Origin: Chloroflexus aggregans DSM 9485
GTDB lineage: Bacteria > Chloroflexota > Chloroflexia > Chloroflexales > Chloroflexaceae
Reading direction: 5' to 3'
Assembly: GCF_000021945.1 (NCBI RefSeq)
Contig: NC_011831.1
Location: forward strand, 2,183,353-2,247,352
Length of the DNA: 64,000 nt
The notes under the pieces were generated by a model, which was not told the origin of the DNA, did not search any database, and worked only from the letters and a program-made list of their open reading frames with translations. Positions within the stretch are counted from its first letter, which is position 1. Each line of letters starts with the position of its first letter. The position numbers were made by a program, and so were the translations under genes. Positions 8,619 through 18,417 of the stretch are shown here, one piece after another.

Positions 8619-9245
8619 TTAGGCCAACTGCTTTGCCAACGCCTCCGCCCGCAGTTGGGCAGCATTGGTCAGCTCGATCGCATGCCGCACACTGCGCGTC
8701 CCGATACCGGCAATCACCCCGCAGACCACCGTGAGAATGACACCGACAGCAACTACTTCGCCGGGTGAAGGTGAGACTTGATTTTGACCGATCAGTCCGA
8801 AACCCTGCCCGATCATGCCGGCAATACAGATCAGCATAGCAAAGAGGATGTGGCGCTCCTGACCGATGACCGCTGCCACTACCACCGCCACAGTCGCATA
8901 CACCGGCGTGAGACCAATCTGACCGGTAACAAACGGAATCAACGCGAAGCTCACGGCCAGAACTGCGACCATCCCGATGGTTGACCAATCGATCCAACCT
9001 CGCCGGGCAAGGAGCATTACTCCAATAATGAACAATACCCCGATAACACTGGTTAGCACCTGTGGCCACGGATCGGGCTGAATAGCTATCAACGGTAATG
9101 AAGCAATAACGAGGAAGATCAGGATCAACCCGACAAGGAGAATATTCCGGCTGCGGCGCTGCAACTCTGGATCAGGGTTCGATACGACAAGCCACCGATC
9201 GCGCGAAAAAGTTCGCATACGCAGCTCCATTCGCTGTTGGTGCAT
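8619..9245 (-). CDS. Membrane part of a STAS sensor, ends at a premature TAA
   Basis: This part encodes 208 residues with about six hydrophobic helices (residues 30-180), then the beginning of a helical linker that stops at AEALAKQLA. After the TAA the same frame goes on TNEALAARVAERTAAL into a coiled coil and STAS domain, so the stop most likely replaced a CAA glutamine codon. Whole proteins of this kind act as stressosome-like or partner-switching sensors. The start may be the ATG at 9245 or at later ATGs. Upstream lie two or three copies of a TACAAT-like motif, one of them GTACAATAC as in the inverted repeat at 4.1 kb. Confidence 0.72.
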   Translation of the reverse strand: MHQQRMELRMRTFSRDRWLVVSNPDPELQRRSRNILLVGLILIFLVIASLPLIAIQPDPWPQVLTSVIGVLFIIGVMLLARRGWIDWSTIGMVAVLAVSFALIPFVTGQIGLTPVYATVAVVVAAVIGQERHILFAMLICIAGMIGQGFGLIGQNQVSPSPGEVVAVGVILTVVCGVIAGIGTRSVRHAIELTNAAQLRAEALAKQLA

Positions 9246-9381
9246 GATGGCCTTGTATTGGTATTGTACTCGTATTGTAGAGACATTGTCTCAATACAGC
9301 CATCATTCCACCGACTAGCCGGGCTGATAACAAAACCCATCACGTATTATCGGCACAGGGTTGCCGTATCGTTCCGTAGCT

Positions 9382-10644
9382 TTAATCAGCCGCAGCCACT
9401 GTCTGGCGCACCGAACGTCCCCACCACAACGCCGCGCTCAGAGGGATAAGACTAAGAACCGCTCCGATCAAGCAGAGTAGTAGATACCCTAACCCGGCCA
9501 GAATAAACCCACTGCTCAGGCTACCAAATGCCGAACCTAGATTGACGAGCAGATCGCTCGCGCCTTGCACCGCACCACGCTCCGACGGCACAATGGCGTC
9601 TGCCACCAGTGCTGAGCCGGCAATATAACAAAAGTTCCACCCCAACCCGACAAGAAACAATCCCAAAGCCAGCCATGGCGTCAAGAGCGATGCCGGTGCA
9701 ATCAATGTCCCGACGATTAACATCAGAGCGCCAAATATAATCGTCAGGGGCCGACCCAGGCGGTCGGCGATCCGACCGGTGAACATTGATAGGCCAAACA
9801 TGCCAAAGGTATGGGTACCGATCACCAACGAGATGCTATCAAGACCGTGAGCGTGATGGCTCATATGAAGCGAGGTGACACTCATCACCAACACCATCAC
9901 CACCTGACCAAGCACCATACTCACCAGTCCGGCCCGAACGAGCGGGAGCCGCAGAATCGTACCCACTGAACGCACCGGTACCACCGTTGTGGCATCGGCT
10001 GTGGTCGTCTGAACATTCAAGCGCAGCGCCAACGTGCGCGGATCGGGTCGCATAAAGACAAACATGACCAACGTGGCGATGGCGAAGAGGGCTACCCCAC
10101 CAAACATTGGTCCGGTCAACTCAGGTAAGCCACCGGCTGCCGCCACCTGACCCAACGGCCCTACCAACAACGGCCCTCCCACTGCGCCGATAGTGCTCGC
10201 AAAGACCACTGTGCTGATCGCACCGGCCCGTCGTTCCGGCGAGACGACATCGGCAGCGGCGTAACGACTCTGATCGATAATCCCACGCGCCATGCCAACC
10301 ACAAACAGGCCGCCTAAAAAGAGAAGAAACGAGTGGCTAAGTACCGCTACTCCGTCAATCAGCATGCCCATCAGCCCCAACACCATCCCCACAAGGAGAC
10401 CGGGCCGGCGGCCAAACCGCTGCATCGCTCGCCCTGCGGGATAGGCTGACAGCGCCGCCCCGGCCAGCATCAGGGTTGCCGGCAAGCCGGCGAGTGCGTC
10501 ATTGCCACTCAGTTGCGCACCGGCAATCGCATTCACGGCGATGTTGGCAATAATTGCGGCTGATGCTAAACTCTGCGTAACGAATAAAGCGCCGATGATC
10601 CGGCGCGTAGCAACTTCATAGTCGAAGGTGGTTGGTATACTCAT
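9382..10644 (-). CDS. MFS transporter
   Basis: A 420-residue major facilitator with about 12 membrane helices. The loop after helix 2 reads GRAMQRFGRRPGLL, the MFS signature G-x3-D/R-x2-G-RR, and its pseudo-repeat GRIADRLGRPL follows helix 8. GGAG at 10653-10656 lies 8 bases from the ATG at 10644, so that start is better than the GTG three codons upstream, which overlaps the site. It most resembles drug or sugar efflux permeases. The substrate is not evident and no regulator gene is attached. Confidence 0.87.
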   Translation of the reverse strand: MSIPTTFDYEVATRRIIGALFVTQSLASAAIIANIAVNAIAGAQLSGNDALAGLPATLMLAGAALSAYPAGRAMQRFGRRPGLLVGMVLGLMGMLIDGVAVLSHSFLLFLGGLFVVGMARGIIDQSRYAAADVVSPERRAGAISTVVFASTIGAVGGPLLVGPLGQVAAAGGLPELTGPMFGGVALFAIATLVMFVFMRPDPRTLALRLNVQTTTADATTVVPVRSVGTILRLPLVRAGLVSMVLGQVVMVLVMSVTSLHMSHHAHGLDSISLVIGTHTFGMFGLSMFTGRIADRLGRPLTIIFGALMLIVGTLIAPASLLTPWLALGLFLVGLGWNFCYIAGSALVADAIVPSERGAVQGASDLLVNLGSAFGSLSSGFILAGLGYLLLCLIGAVLSLIPLSAALWWGRSVRQTVAAAD

Positions 10645-10721
10645 CACATTCACTCCATAGCAAAAGCAAACGATACGCTTGCAGTTATTATAGTTGTTTT
10701 ATCAAATAATTTTTCACCCTT

Positions 10722-11207
10722 ATGCGTATGTTCCGCCGTGTCCGGTTACTTATCGCCCGACTCTCTGCTACCCGGTTCGGAGCATGGTTTGTGCGCACCT
10801 GTATTCAACCGCTCGATCGGCTGCTGCTGTGGCTCACAGGAGGACGGATAGGAGTCGTCTCGTTATTCTACCCGACGCTCATCCTTATTACCACCGGTGC
10901 CCGCAGCGGCACACAACGGCGCACACCACTGATCTTTCTCCCTGACGGCAATCGGATCGTACTGGTCGCGTCAAATTTTGGCCGTGACCGTCATCCCGGC
11001 TGGTACTACAACCTGCGCGCCAATCCGCAGGCGCAGGTGAATATTTACGGCCACCTCTTCGAGTGTCGCGCGCGCGAAGTGAGTGGGATCGAGTATCTGG
11101 AACTGTGGGAGCGGGCGGTGCGTTACTATCCCGGCTTTGCCGTCTACGCCGGCCGTTCCGGACGCACCATCCCGATAGTGGTACTCGAACTCAATACGCC
11201 CATCTAA
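10722..11207 (+). CDS. Deazaflavin (F420)-dependent nitroreductase family protein
   Basis: A 161-residue protein of the DDN/PNPOx-like split-barrel group. Typical features are TTGARSGTQRRTPLIFLPDG (the phosphate-binding loop), ASNFGRDRHPGWYYNLRANP, and a final strand IPIVVLEL. Family members use F420H2 or bind quinone or flavin. No F420 biosynthesis gene is in the window, so the cofactor is inference. It is divergent from the MFS gene, 77 bases away, and its 3' end overlaps the end of the convergent ABC permease gene by 17 bases. Confidence 0.85.
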   Translation: MRMFRRVRLLIARLSATRFGAWFVRTCIQPLDRLLLWLTGGRIGVVSLFYPTLILITTGARSGTQRRTPLIFLPDGNRIVLVASNFGRDRHPGWYYNLRANPQAQVNIYGHLFECRAREVSGIEYLELWERAVRYYPGFAVYAGRSGRTIPIVVLELNTPI

Positions 11208-13461
11208 TCACCAGTGGCGTAATCAAGCCCTCGATCAGCGCGGCAACCACCACCAGCGGCGCAATCAGGAGCAACCACACCTTTACCGTCTGTGCAGCAG
11301 CCCACAACAGATTCTCGCCGACGGTAAACTCACCCGGAGCAGTCAACACTGCTGCCCCCATCCGCAACCCCAACGCCGCACTGAGCATAAACACCGGCAA
11401 TTCAATGCTGCCGTGTGGAAGCAGGTAGGCGAAAAGGAACGTGAGCGGGTTATCCGTCCCCACCCCACCTCGTTCGATCAGCCGCCCGCAGACATAGCCA
11501 ATCTGGGCAAAGACCGTCGCCGGCACAAGGAAGGGAAACACACCCAAACTGAAGGGGGCAAAGAGGTTTGAGAGGATTGATACACGCAAGTTATTGAAAA
11601 CGACAAACAGCACCAACCATAGCGATGGGTCGGGGCCATACGCAATCTGATCGAGCGTCCGTTCTACCGATGGGAAGACCCTCACCGAAGCCTGCGACAT
11701 CCCAAACCAAATCCCACCGATCGCTGCCAACAAGCTCACGGCTAAGGGCAGACGCAATTCATGCAACAACATCGGCAACTCATAGCGATAAAATCGCAGC
11801 GGTGAGAATGGCAAACCGACATACTCGTACAGTGGTACGCCGGCCGGGTGGTATTCACAAAAAAAGCGACGGAAGACTGCCCACAACCGGCGTAAGCCCA
11901 TCTCTTCCCGGTTACGCGAAAAGATCGCCGCACGCCGGAAAGTTTGCAAGCCGCTGCGTAAAAAGGCCAATCCGACAACGAAGATTGCCAGCATACCAAG
12001 CCAGATCACATCGAACCGGCGAGCAATAAAATACGGCGCCTGAGCTTGCAAGAGTGCCGTCGTCGGCAACAAAATACCCGACGCCAACATCGACGCTTCG
12101 CGCACGCTACCGGCGTGGATCGAGAGACTCACAGCGCCGGTCACTAAAGCCACTGCCACCACGACGGTCAGCAGCCCCATCTGAAGCAACAGCGCCGGCG
12201 ACATGCCATCGGCATACAAATCGGGAAAGTTCAGTGCCACTAAACCGTAAAACAGGTACTGGGTGAGCAGTGCAGTCAGCAGCGGGATCAGCAACGTACC
12301 GACCAGTTTACCGAAAAAGAGCTGCCGATCGGTCACCGGTAACGCACAGAGGGCTTCGAGCGTATTACGTTCGCGTTCACCGACAAACGACTCAAGCGCG
12401 GCGACCAATGCAAAGCTGATCGGAACAAACCCGGCCAGCACCCCACCAAACGGGATCAGTGGCGCCAATGCCAGCGGATCCTTGAGCTGAGGATAGAGTG
12501 CGCGAATCCCTGTCACCAACCCAACCGGCATCAAGATCAGCAAAAAGATCAGCAACCCTACCGAACGCCAATCACGAGTAATCTCGATCAGCTCGCGACG
12601 CGCCACGATCCAGATCGAACCACCGCCAAACCATGCAATCTGGCGACGTGGTCGTTTGCGCTGTCCAAACCACGATCGGCGAATCTGCTCACGGGCCAAC
12701 AACTCTTCCCGACTAAACGCCCGCATCCCGATCTGCACCAACCCAGCGGCCGCTATCACCAAGCCAACCCACAGCGCTACCACCAGCTCCCAACGATCGC
12801 TAACGATCAAAAATGCGATCAGTTGCACGATCAATGCCATCGGCACGAGCACCAAACTCGACAACAAACTCGCTGCGCGTACCGTTGTCACATGCGACGA
12901 GATAATCACTGCACCGCCGACCATCACCAGCGCCATCGTAATCACCAACGCCAGCAACAACAGCGACCGCAGCGGTTGCAGCGCCGACAATGCCACATCA
13001 GGCACTAAAACCAACAACCATGTGACCAACACCAGTTGGCTCAGCAACGCACCCAGCAATGGCAACGCCAGCGCCGCGATCAGCTTGGCCAGATACAACT
13101 CACGATCACCAAGCGGCATCGCCAATAACGTCTCCAACGTATTACGCTCACGTTCACCGGCGAACGACTCGAGGGCCAGAATAAGCGAGAAACCTGCCGG
13201 TAAGAACCCTACCAGCAAGATCAAAAAGGGCATGATCTGGACGGCGACCGCATCCTGTTGCACAAAATTGACAAACAACACCAATGCCCCGGCTATCAAT
13301 GTCGGCAGTGCCAACGCCAACAGAACCAGCGGTATCAACAATCGCCAATCGGTCAATGTATCACGCAACTCACGGCGGGTAATCACCCACCACGCCGGTG
13401 CAACCGTATCTGATCGGGCCAATGTCGGAGCTTGGGAGAGCCAAAAGCGTTTCATATTCAT
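11191..13461 (-). CDS. Double ABC-2 permease fused to a SpoIIM-like (DUF95) domain
   Basis: A 756-residue membrane protein of three parts. Residues 20-250 and about 285-510 are two copies of an ABC-2 permease unit: both open with RREL..T.DWR and both carry ALESF(A/V)GERERNTLE, followed by a membrane bundle. Residues 560-750 are a SpoIIM/DUF95-type domain (NNLRVSILSNLFAPF, then LPHGSIELPVFMLSAA). The gene overlaps the ATPase gene by 4 bases (ATGA), so the two surely form one exporter, possibly of the NatAB type for sodium or a lipid. A single chain supplying both halves plus SpoIIM is unusual. Confidence 0.88.
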   Translation of the reverse strand: MNMKRFWLSQAPTLARSDTVAPAWWVITRRELRDTLTDWRLLIPLVLLALALPTLIAGALVLFVNFVQQDAVAVQIMPFLILLVGFLPAGFSLILALESFAGERERNTLETLLAMPLGDRELYLAKLIAALALPLLGALLSQLVLVTWLLVLVPDVALSALQPLRSLLLLALVITMALVMVGGAVIISSHVTTVRAASLLSSLVLVPMALIVQLIAFLIVSDRWELVVALWVGLVIAAAGLVQIGMRAFSREELLAREQIRRSWFGQRKRPRRQIAWFGGGSIWIVARRELIEITRDWRSVGLLIFLLILMPVGLVTGIRALYPQLKDPLALAPLIPFGGVLAGFVPISFALVAALESFVGERERNTLEALCALPVTDRQLFFGKLVGTLLIPLLTALLTQYLFYGLVALNFPDLYADGMSPALLLQMGLLTVVVAVALVTGAVSLSIHAGSVREASMLASGILLPTTALLQAQAPYFIARRFDVIWLGMLAIFVVGLAFLRSGLQTFRRAAIFSRNREEMGLRRLWAVFRRFFCEYHPAGVPLYEYVGLPFSPLRFYRYELPMLLHELRLPLAVSLLAAIGGIWFGMSQASVRVFPSVERTLDQIAYGPDPSLWLVLFVVFNNLRVSILSNLFAPFSLGVFPFLVPATVFAQIGYVCGRLIERGGVGTDNPLTFLFAYLLPHGSIELPVFMLSAALGLRMGAAVLTAPGEFTVGENLLWAAAQTVKVWLLLIAPLVVVAALIEGLITPLVIRWAY

Positions 13462-14408
13462 CCCCGTGCAGATAGCGCCGGAACTGCTTCATCTTCGGCC
13501 ACAATCCGTAGATAGAGGTCCTCTAGCCGGCGAGGCTGTTCAGATAGACTGTAGACCGCAATTCCAGCCGTAATCAACCGATTCACGATCGCCGGATTAA
13601 GCAGATGTGGTTCGGCAGTTTGCCACACGATTCGGTCATGCCCAACTACTTCCGCAGCCACCAATTCGCGCACCACTGCCAATGCGCGGGCTTGATCGGC
13701 AGGCCGGGCTACGATCAGTTCAAACGCCGGATCTCCCAACAACTGGCGACTAAGTTCGGCGAAGGGGCCAACTGCGACAATCTGACCACCGCGAATAATC
13801 GCGATCCGGTCGGCCAATTCCTCGGCTTCACTCAGATTATGCGTGGTGAGCAAGATACTCCGTTTCGCGCCACGTAACTCGCCGATGGCATCGCGGACCG
13901 TGCGCGCACTCTGCGGATCCATCGCCGTCGTCGGTTCATCAAGAAACAGCACCGGCGGATCGTGAATCATAGCCCGGATCAATGCCATCTTCTGGCGCAT
14001 ACCCTTCGAGAAGCTTTCCAGATTACGGTCGCGCACCTCCCAGAGGCCAAACTGGCGCAAGAGGGCTTCACTGCGCTGACGGCACTGCACGGCATCGAGA
14101 CCAAGCAGCGCGCCGAAAAAGGCCAAATATTCGAGCGCGGCCATTCGTCCGTACAAACCGGGATATTCGGTCAGGAGACCCACCATACCACGCACTCGTT
14201 GTGCATCACGCACAACGTCATAACCGCAGATCCGGGCTTGACCGCTACTCGGCGGCAAGATCGCCGCCAACATACGCACGGTAGTTGTCTTACCGGCCCC
14301 ATTTGGACCGAGCAAAGCCACCAACTCTCCCGGCTGTACGGTGAGCGTGAGATCACGTACCGCGACAAAATCACCAAATTGCTTACCGAGCTGAATTGCT
14401 TCGATCAT
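13458..14408 (-). CDS. ABC transporter ATP-binding protein
   Basis: A 316-residue ATPase starting at MIEAIQLGKQF (ATG at 14408); the 23 codons open upstream have no coding character. Walker A is GPNGAGKT, the Q-loop sits in GLLTEYPGLYGRM, the signature is a diverged SFSKGMRQ, Walker B is PVLFLDEPT and the H-switch is TTHNLSEAE. The C-terminal 80 residues form the extension common in CcmA/NatA-type exporters. Its stop overlaps the permease start, so the pair is translationally coupled and no separate second ATPase or permease is needed. Confidence 0.92.
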   Translation of the reverse strand: MIEAIQLGKQFGDFVAVRDLTLTVQPGELVALLGPNGAGKTTTVRMLAAILPPSSGQARICGYDVVRDAQRVRGMVGLLTEYPGLYGRMAALEYLAFFGALLGLDAVQCRQRSEALLRQFGLWEVRDRNLESFSKGMRQKMALIRAMIHDPPVLFLDEPTTAMDPQSARTVRDAIGELRGAKRSILLTTHNLSEAEELADRIAIIRGGQIVAVGPFAELSRQLLGDPAFELIVARPADQARALAVVRELVAAEVVGHDRIVWQTAEPHLLNPAIVNRLITAGIAVYSLSEQPRRLEDLYLRIVAEDEAVPALSARG

Positions 14409-14570
14409 ATCTACTCGCTGGGTTGCGAATGCGGATATGCAGGCCACTTTTGTATTGTATACCGATTTCATTACCAAACACCGCTCGGTAGAACGATGTC
14501 GCGTTGATGGGGATTGCTCTGGGCGATGCAGGATCGCCGGCAGTGAAGGGTTACGGACATGTTATGTCTA

Positions 14571-14598
14571 TTGATGTCCATCCGTTCTCAGGTATACT
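14571..14598 (+). promoter_or_regulatory. Sigma70-like promoter
   Basis: TTGATG (14571-14576) and TATACT (14593-14598) are 16 bases apart, about 40 bases ahead of the small membrane protein gene that starts at 14638. Confidence 0.6.
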
Positions 14599-14637
14599 AC
14601 ACAAATAGAGTGCCTTTATTGTGTAAAGAGGAGCATC

Positions 14638-14928
14638 ATGATGGACGAACCACAATCCACCAATGACCCAGAAATGGGCAATCACTTCACGTATTGGAGT
14701 ATCGTCGGTATCTCGGCTCTCTTGTGCTTTGCCTGGCTCCTGACCGGCAGCCTAACGCTAACGTTAATCATCATCGTGCTCGGCCTCCTCCATCTCGCCC
14801 AATTCTTTCCCATCGCTGAAGCGATTGTCCGTAGTGATCCAATCCTCTTGACCATCCGCCGCTTCTCACTTCTCTTTGTACTCGTCATCACAGGCATTGC
14901 TATCGCTATTCGCTACCTTCGGTTGTGA
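14638..14928 (+). CDS. Small membrane protein, function unknown
   Basis: A 96-residue protein preceded by AGAGGAGCATC, so either of two adjacent ATG codons (14638, 14641) serves. A short acidic N-terminus is followed by hydrophobic stretches at about residues 20-55 and 68-93, giving three short membrane helices. No family is recognised. It has its own promoter and lies alone ahead of another small membrane protein with a separate promoter. Confidence 0.75.
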   Translation: MMDEPQSTNDPEMGNHFTYWSIVGISALLCFAWLLTGSLTLTLIIIVLGLLHLAQFFPIAEAIVRSDPILLTIRRFSLLFVLVITGIAIAIRYLRL

Positions 14929-14968
14929 AATCTAGACATTTTGCACAAGATATGCAGCGTTACACTTG

Positions 14969-14997
14969 TTGATATTATCCAATTCGTTTGCTATGAT
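14969..14997 (+). promoter_or_regulatory. Sigma70-like promoter
   Basis: TTGATA (14969-14974) and TATGAT (14992-14997) have the ideal 17-base spacing and lie 80 bases ahead of the gene at 15078. Confidence 0.65.
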
Positions 14998-15077
14998 ACT
15001 GGTAAGACACCGTCTCCCACCGATAGGCTAGGCGAGCACTATCGAGCGGACTCAGCGTAGCAGCACGGAGAAGGATT

Positions 15078-15338
15078 ATGGAACAAGGCATCTTGATTGG
15101 CCTCATTGGCTGGGCTGCGACCGCTATCCTTGCACTTGGATCAAGCCGGTTGTCGGCAATTGAGCAACGTGCCATGATCGCCTGTAGCTGGGTGATATGG
15201 ATGATCCCCGGCGTTGGCACCTTCGTGCGCAGCGGTGCATTAACGATCGACGCGGCTGCGCTGTACATCGGTATCTCAACAGCGCTACTTGCCGGGCTGC
15301 TTTTGATCGGTATTTATGGGCGCAAGCGTGTCCGCTGA
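15078..15338 (+). CDS. Small three-helix membrane protein, function unknown
   Basis: An 86-residue protein with a good ribosome site (GGAGAAGGATT) before the ATG. Three hydrophobic segments (about residues 4-22, 34-50, 58-80) cover nearly the whole chain, which ends in a short basic tail GRKRVR. No family is recognised. It converges on glnA, with a 10-bp perfect hairpin between the two. Confidence 0.72.
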   Translation: MEQGILIGLIGWAATAILALGSSRLSAIEQRAMIACSWVIWMIPGVGTFVRSGALTIDAAALYIGISTALLAGLLLIGIYGRKRVR

Positions 15339-15375
15339 ACGACACCCGTCGTGCCGCACGCCATTCAACACCAAA

Positions 15376-15403
15376 ATGCGAATGGCTGTTTCACCATTCG
15401 CAT
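15376..15403. terminator. Hairpin between converging genes (glnA terminator)
   Basis: ATGCGAATGG and CCATTCGCAT form a perfect 10-bp stem with an 8-base loop. Read on the minus strand it is followed by TTTTGG, so it can end glnA; it may also act for the plus-strand gene that stops at 15338. Confidence 0.65.
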
Positions 15404-15435
15404 CCGGTGTGGCCGAACACTTTCGTGATACTTAC

Positions 15436-16857
15436 TTAGGCGTCGTAATACATCATGAACTCATAGGGGTGTGGGCGTAAGGCCAAGCCGACTGCCTCTT
15501 TGCGCTTTGTCTCGATATACGTTTCGAGCAAATCGGGAGTGAAGACATCTCCCTTCAACAAGAAGTGGTAGTCGCGCTCCAGTGCATCCAAAGCCTCGTT
15601 GAGCGAACCAGGGGTACCGCGAATGTCAGCCTTCTCTTCAGGCGACAACTCGTAGATATCCACATCGAGCGGTGGCGGCGGCTCGATCTTGTTCTGGATA
15701 CCGTCAAGACCGGCCAGCAACATAGCGGCAAAGGCCAAATAGGGGTTACACATGGCATCAGGGGCGCGGAATTCGATCCGGCGTGCCTTCGGCGATGAGC
15801 TGTAGGTTGGGATGCGGATGGCCGCCGAACGGTTGCGCATCGAGTAGACGAGATTGATCGGCGCCTCGAAGCCCGGAACCAATCGCCGATAGCTGTTGGT
15901 AGTCGGCGCACAGATCGCTAATAATGCCGGTGCGTGTTTGAGGATACCACCAATATAGTATTGTGCCGTCTTTGACAACAGCGCGTACTGGGTTTCATCG
16001 AAGAAGAGCGGCTCACCACCTTTCCACAAGCTCTGGTGCGTGTGCATTCCCGAACCGTTGTCGCCAAAGATCGGCTTGGGCATAAACGTTGCGCTGTACC
16101 CGTGCGCGCGAGCCACATTGCGCACAATGTATTTATATTTTTGCACCTTATCGGCCATATTGACCAATGAGTCGAAGCGCATGTCGATCTCGCACTGGCC
16201 GGCGGTAGCGACCTCGTGGTGGTGTAGCTCGATCTCGATCCCGATCTCCATCATCTTCAGGATCATCTCCGAGCGGATGTCTTGTAGGGTGTCGGTCGGT
16301 GGTACCGGGAAGTAGCCCTCTTTGTGGCGGATGCGGTACCCTTTGTTCCCCCCCGGCACTTCAGCTCCCGTGTTCCACACCGCTTCGGGGCTATCAATGT
16401 AGTAGAAGCCCTGATTGGCGCTCTGACCGAAGCGCACATCACTAAAGAGGAAAAACTCCGCTTCTGGCCCAAAGTAGGCTGTATCGGCAATACCGGTTGT
16501 CTTCAGATACGCTTCCGCCTTCTTCGCCACCGTGCGCGGATCACGGCTGTAGGGCTGGCGGGTGATCGGATCGATAATATCGCAGATCAGCACCAGCGTC
16601 GGGATACTGAGGGTCGGATCGATAAAGGCGGTCGAAGGGTCGGGCACCATCAGCATATCACTCTCATTGATCGCCTGAAAACCCTTGATCGACGAGCCAT
16701 CAAAACCTAACCCCTCACGGATCATATCCTCGGTCAACCGCGAGGCCGGTAGCGAGTAGTGCTGCCACCCACCAAAAAGGTCGGTAAAACGCGTGTCAAC
16801 AATCTGAATACCTTTCGCTTTGATCAGTTCAATGACGTCCTTCGCATCCATAGTCAT
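15436..16857 (-). CDS. glnA: Glutamine synthetase, type I
   Basis: A 473-residue GSI enzyme that makes glutamine from glutamate, ammonia and ATP in a dodecamer. Visible signatures are FDGSSIKGF near the N-terminus, the ATP and metal motifs in [10 protein letters not shown] and the [12 protein letters not shown]-type loop ([12 protein letters not shown]), and NRSAAIRIP. The adenylylation tyrosine is present as Tyr402 in DIYELSPEE, so control by adenylyltransferase is possible. GGAG at 16867-16870 sits 9 bases from the ATG at 16857; a second ATG follows two codons later. The leader holds a strong hairpin (16929-16964). Confidence 0.97.
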   Translation of the reverse strand: MTMDAKDVIELIKAKGIQIVDTRFTDLFGGWQHYSLPASRLTEDMIREGLGFDGSSIKGFQAINESDMLMVPDPSTAFIDPTLSIPTLVLICDIIDPITRQPYSRDPRTVAKKAEAYLKTTGIADTAYFGPEAEFFLFSDVRFGQSANQGFYYIDSPEAVWNTGAEVPGGNKGYRIRHKEGYFPVPPTDTLQDIRSEMILKMMEIGIEIELHHHEVATAGQCEIDMRFDSLVNMADKVQKYKYIVRNVARAHGYSATFMPKPIFGDNGSGMHTHQSLWKGGEPLFFDETQYALLSKTAQYYIGGILKHAPALLAICAPTTNSYRRLVPGFEAPINLVYSMRNRSAAIRIPTYSSSPKARRIEFRAPDAMCNPYLAFAAMLLAGLDGIQNKIEPPPPLDVDIYELSPEEKADIRGTPGSLNEALDALERDYHFLLKGDVFTPDLLETYIETKRKEAVGLALRPHPYEFMMYYDA

Positions 16858-16928
16858 GAGTACCTACTCCTTAGTTGTACAAAAATGAACGCGGTTTGCC
16901 AGAACAACCATGGCCCTCCAGCAAGACA

Positions 16929-16964
16929 ACGACGCCGCGGTGTTTTCGTGACCGGCGGCGTCGT
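16929..16964. promoter_or_regulatory. Long GC-rich hairpin in the glnA leader region
   Basis: ACGACGCCGC (16929-16938) pairs perfectly with GCGGCGTCGT (16955-16964) around a 16-base loop, 72 bases upstream of the glnA start. In the glnA direction the stem is followed by TGTCTTGC, not a full T tract; in the other direction by ATCTTTTCTG. It may be an attenuator, an mRNA-stability element or a terminator. Apart from this and the ino1 promoter, the 474-base gap between glnA and the next gene shows no gene. Confidence 0.5.
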
Positions 16965-17232
16965 ATCTTTTCTGTCGGTATCCATCACCGGCAGCAGATG
17001 ATGGCTAACAGGTGAGGCAAGCAGCGTATTACAATGTAGCGCGGCATCGCACCATCATGGTCGAACCCAACCACATCGACGTTGAACCTTGTGCCTACAC
17101 CGGCCGCGTGCAACATCTGCACTCATCGGTAGTCTAACCAATTACCACTCCCAACGCTACGGTCCGAGCATACGATCATGAAGGCGGCGAACTTGGATAG
17201 TTTGCCCAATCAACCTCATTCACCGGAACGAT

Positions 17233-17261
17233 TTTACAAAGCTGTCCGACCGGAGTACAAT
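17233..17261 (+). promoter_or_regulatory. Sigma70-like promoter for inositol phosphate synthase
   Basis: TTTACA (17233-17238) and TACAAT (17256-17261) are 17 bases apart, about 70 bases ahead of the start codon at 17332. Confidence 0.6.
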
Positions 17262-17331
17262 GGCAAGCCGATCCACGCCGCCATGGCGCGGCAGTCGTTG
17301 CAAGCAATCGTGTTGAAAGGAACGAAACGCT

Positions 17332-18417
17332 GTGAGTAAGAAAATCCGTGTTGCGATTATTGGCGTTGGTAATTGCGCCTCTTCATTGGTGCAAGGAGTT
17401 CATTACTACCGCAATGCCCGCGATGGCGATGACATCCCCGGCCTGATGCACGTCAATCTTGGCGGCTACCACATTGGCGACATTGAGTTTTCGGCGGCGT
17501 TCGACATTGCCGACACCAAGGTCGATCGCGATCTAGCCGAGGCGATCTTCGCCGAACCAAACAACACCTACCGCTTCGCCGACGTGCCGAAGCTGGGCGT
17601 CCCCGTCTCGCGCGGGATGACGCACGACGGCATCGGTAAGTATCTGAGCACGGTGATCCGTAAGTCGAAGCGCGATACGGATGATATTGTGCGCATTCTG
17701 CGCGACACCGGCACCGATGTGGTCGTCAATTTTCTCCCTGTCGGCAGTGAGATGGCGACGAAATGGTACGTCGAGCAGGTCCTCGATGCCGGTTGTGCCT
17801 TTATTAACTGCATTCCAGTCTTCATCGCCAGCCAAGAGTATTGGCGGCGGCGGTTTGAAGAGAAGGGTCTCCCGATTATCGGCGACGATATCAAGAGCCA
17901 AGTCGGCGCGACCATTACCCATCGTGTGCTGACCACCCTCTTCAAAGAGCGCGGCGTGCGCCTTGACCGCACCTACCAACTGAACTTTGGCGGCAATACC
18001 GATTTTCTCAATATGCTTGAGCGCGAGCGGCTCGAGAGCAAGAAGATCAGCAAGACGAATGCGGTCACGTCACAGTTGGGCTACGAACTGCCGGCAGAGA
18101 ATGTTCACGTCGGGCCAAGCGACTACGTACCGTGGCTCGGCGACCGCAAGTGGTGCTATATCCGTATGGAAGGCACTACCTTCGGCGATGTACCGCTTAA
18201 CCTCGAACTGAAATTGGAGGTGTGGGATTCGCCGAACTCGGCGGGAGTGGTGATCGACGCCATTCGCTGCGCTAAGTTAGCCCTCGACCGGGGGATCGGT
18301 GGCGCACTCTACGGACCGAGTAGTTACTTTATGAAGACGCCACCGCGCCAGTTTACCGATTACGAGGCGCGGGAACTCACCGAACGCTTTATTCGCGGTG
18401 AGGCGGGAGCAAAGTAA
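17332..18417 (+). CDS. ino1: Inositol-3-phosphate synthase (myo-inositol-1-phosphate synthase)
   Basis: A 361-residue NAD-dependent isomerase that turns glucose 6-phosphate into 1D-myo-inositol 3-phosphate, the first step to inositol lipids. Length and sequence fit the short archaeal/actinobacterial type, not the 500-residue eukaryotic one. The N-terminus [16 protein letters not shown] is the NAD-binding loop; [15 protein letters not shown] and NFGGNTDF are hallmark active-site regions. The start is GTG at 17332 after AAAGGAACG. The glycosyltransferase downstream is 123 bases away behind a small repeat; both could serve glycolipid synthesis. Confidence 0.95.
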   Translation: MSKKIRVAIIGVGNCASSLVQGVHYYRNARDGDDIPGLMHVNLGGYHIGDIEFSAAFDIADTKVDRDLAEAIFAEPNNTYRFADVPKLGVPVSRGMTHDGIGKYLSTVIRKSKRDTDDIVRILRDTGTDVVVNFLPVGSEMATKWYVEQVLDAGCAFINCIPVFIASQEYWRRRFEEKGLPIIGDDIKSQVGATITHRVLTTLFKERGVRLDRTYQLNFGGNTDFLNMLERERLESKKISKTNAVTSQLGYELPAENVHVGPSDYVPWLGDRKWCYIRMEGTTFGDVPLNLELKLEVWDSPNSAGVVIDAIRCAKLALDRGIGGALYGPSSYFMKTPPRQFTDYEARELTERFIRGEAGAK

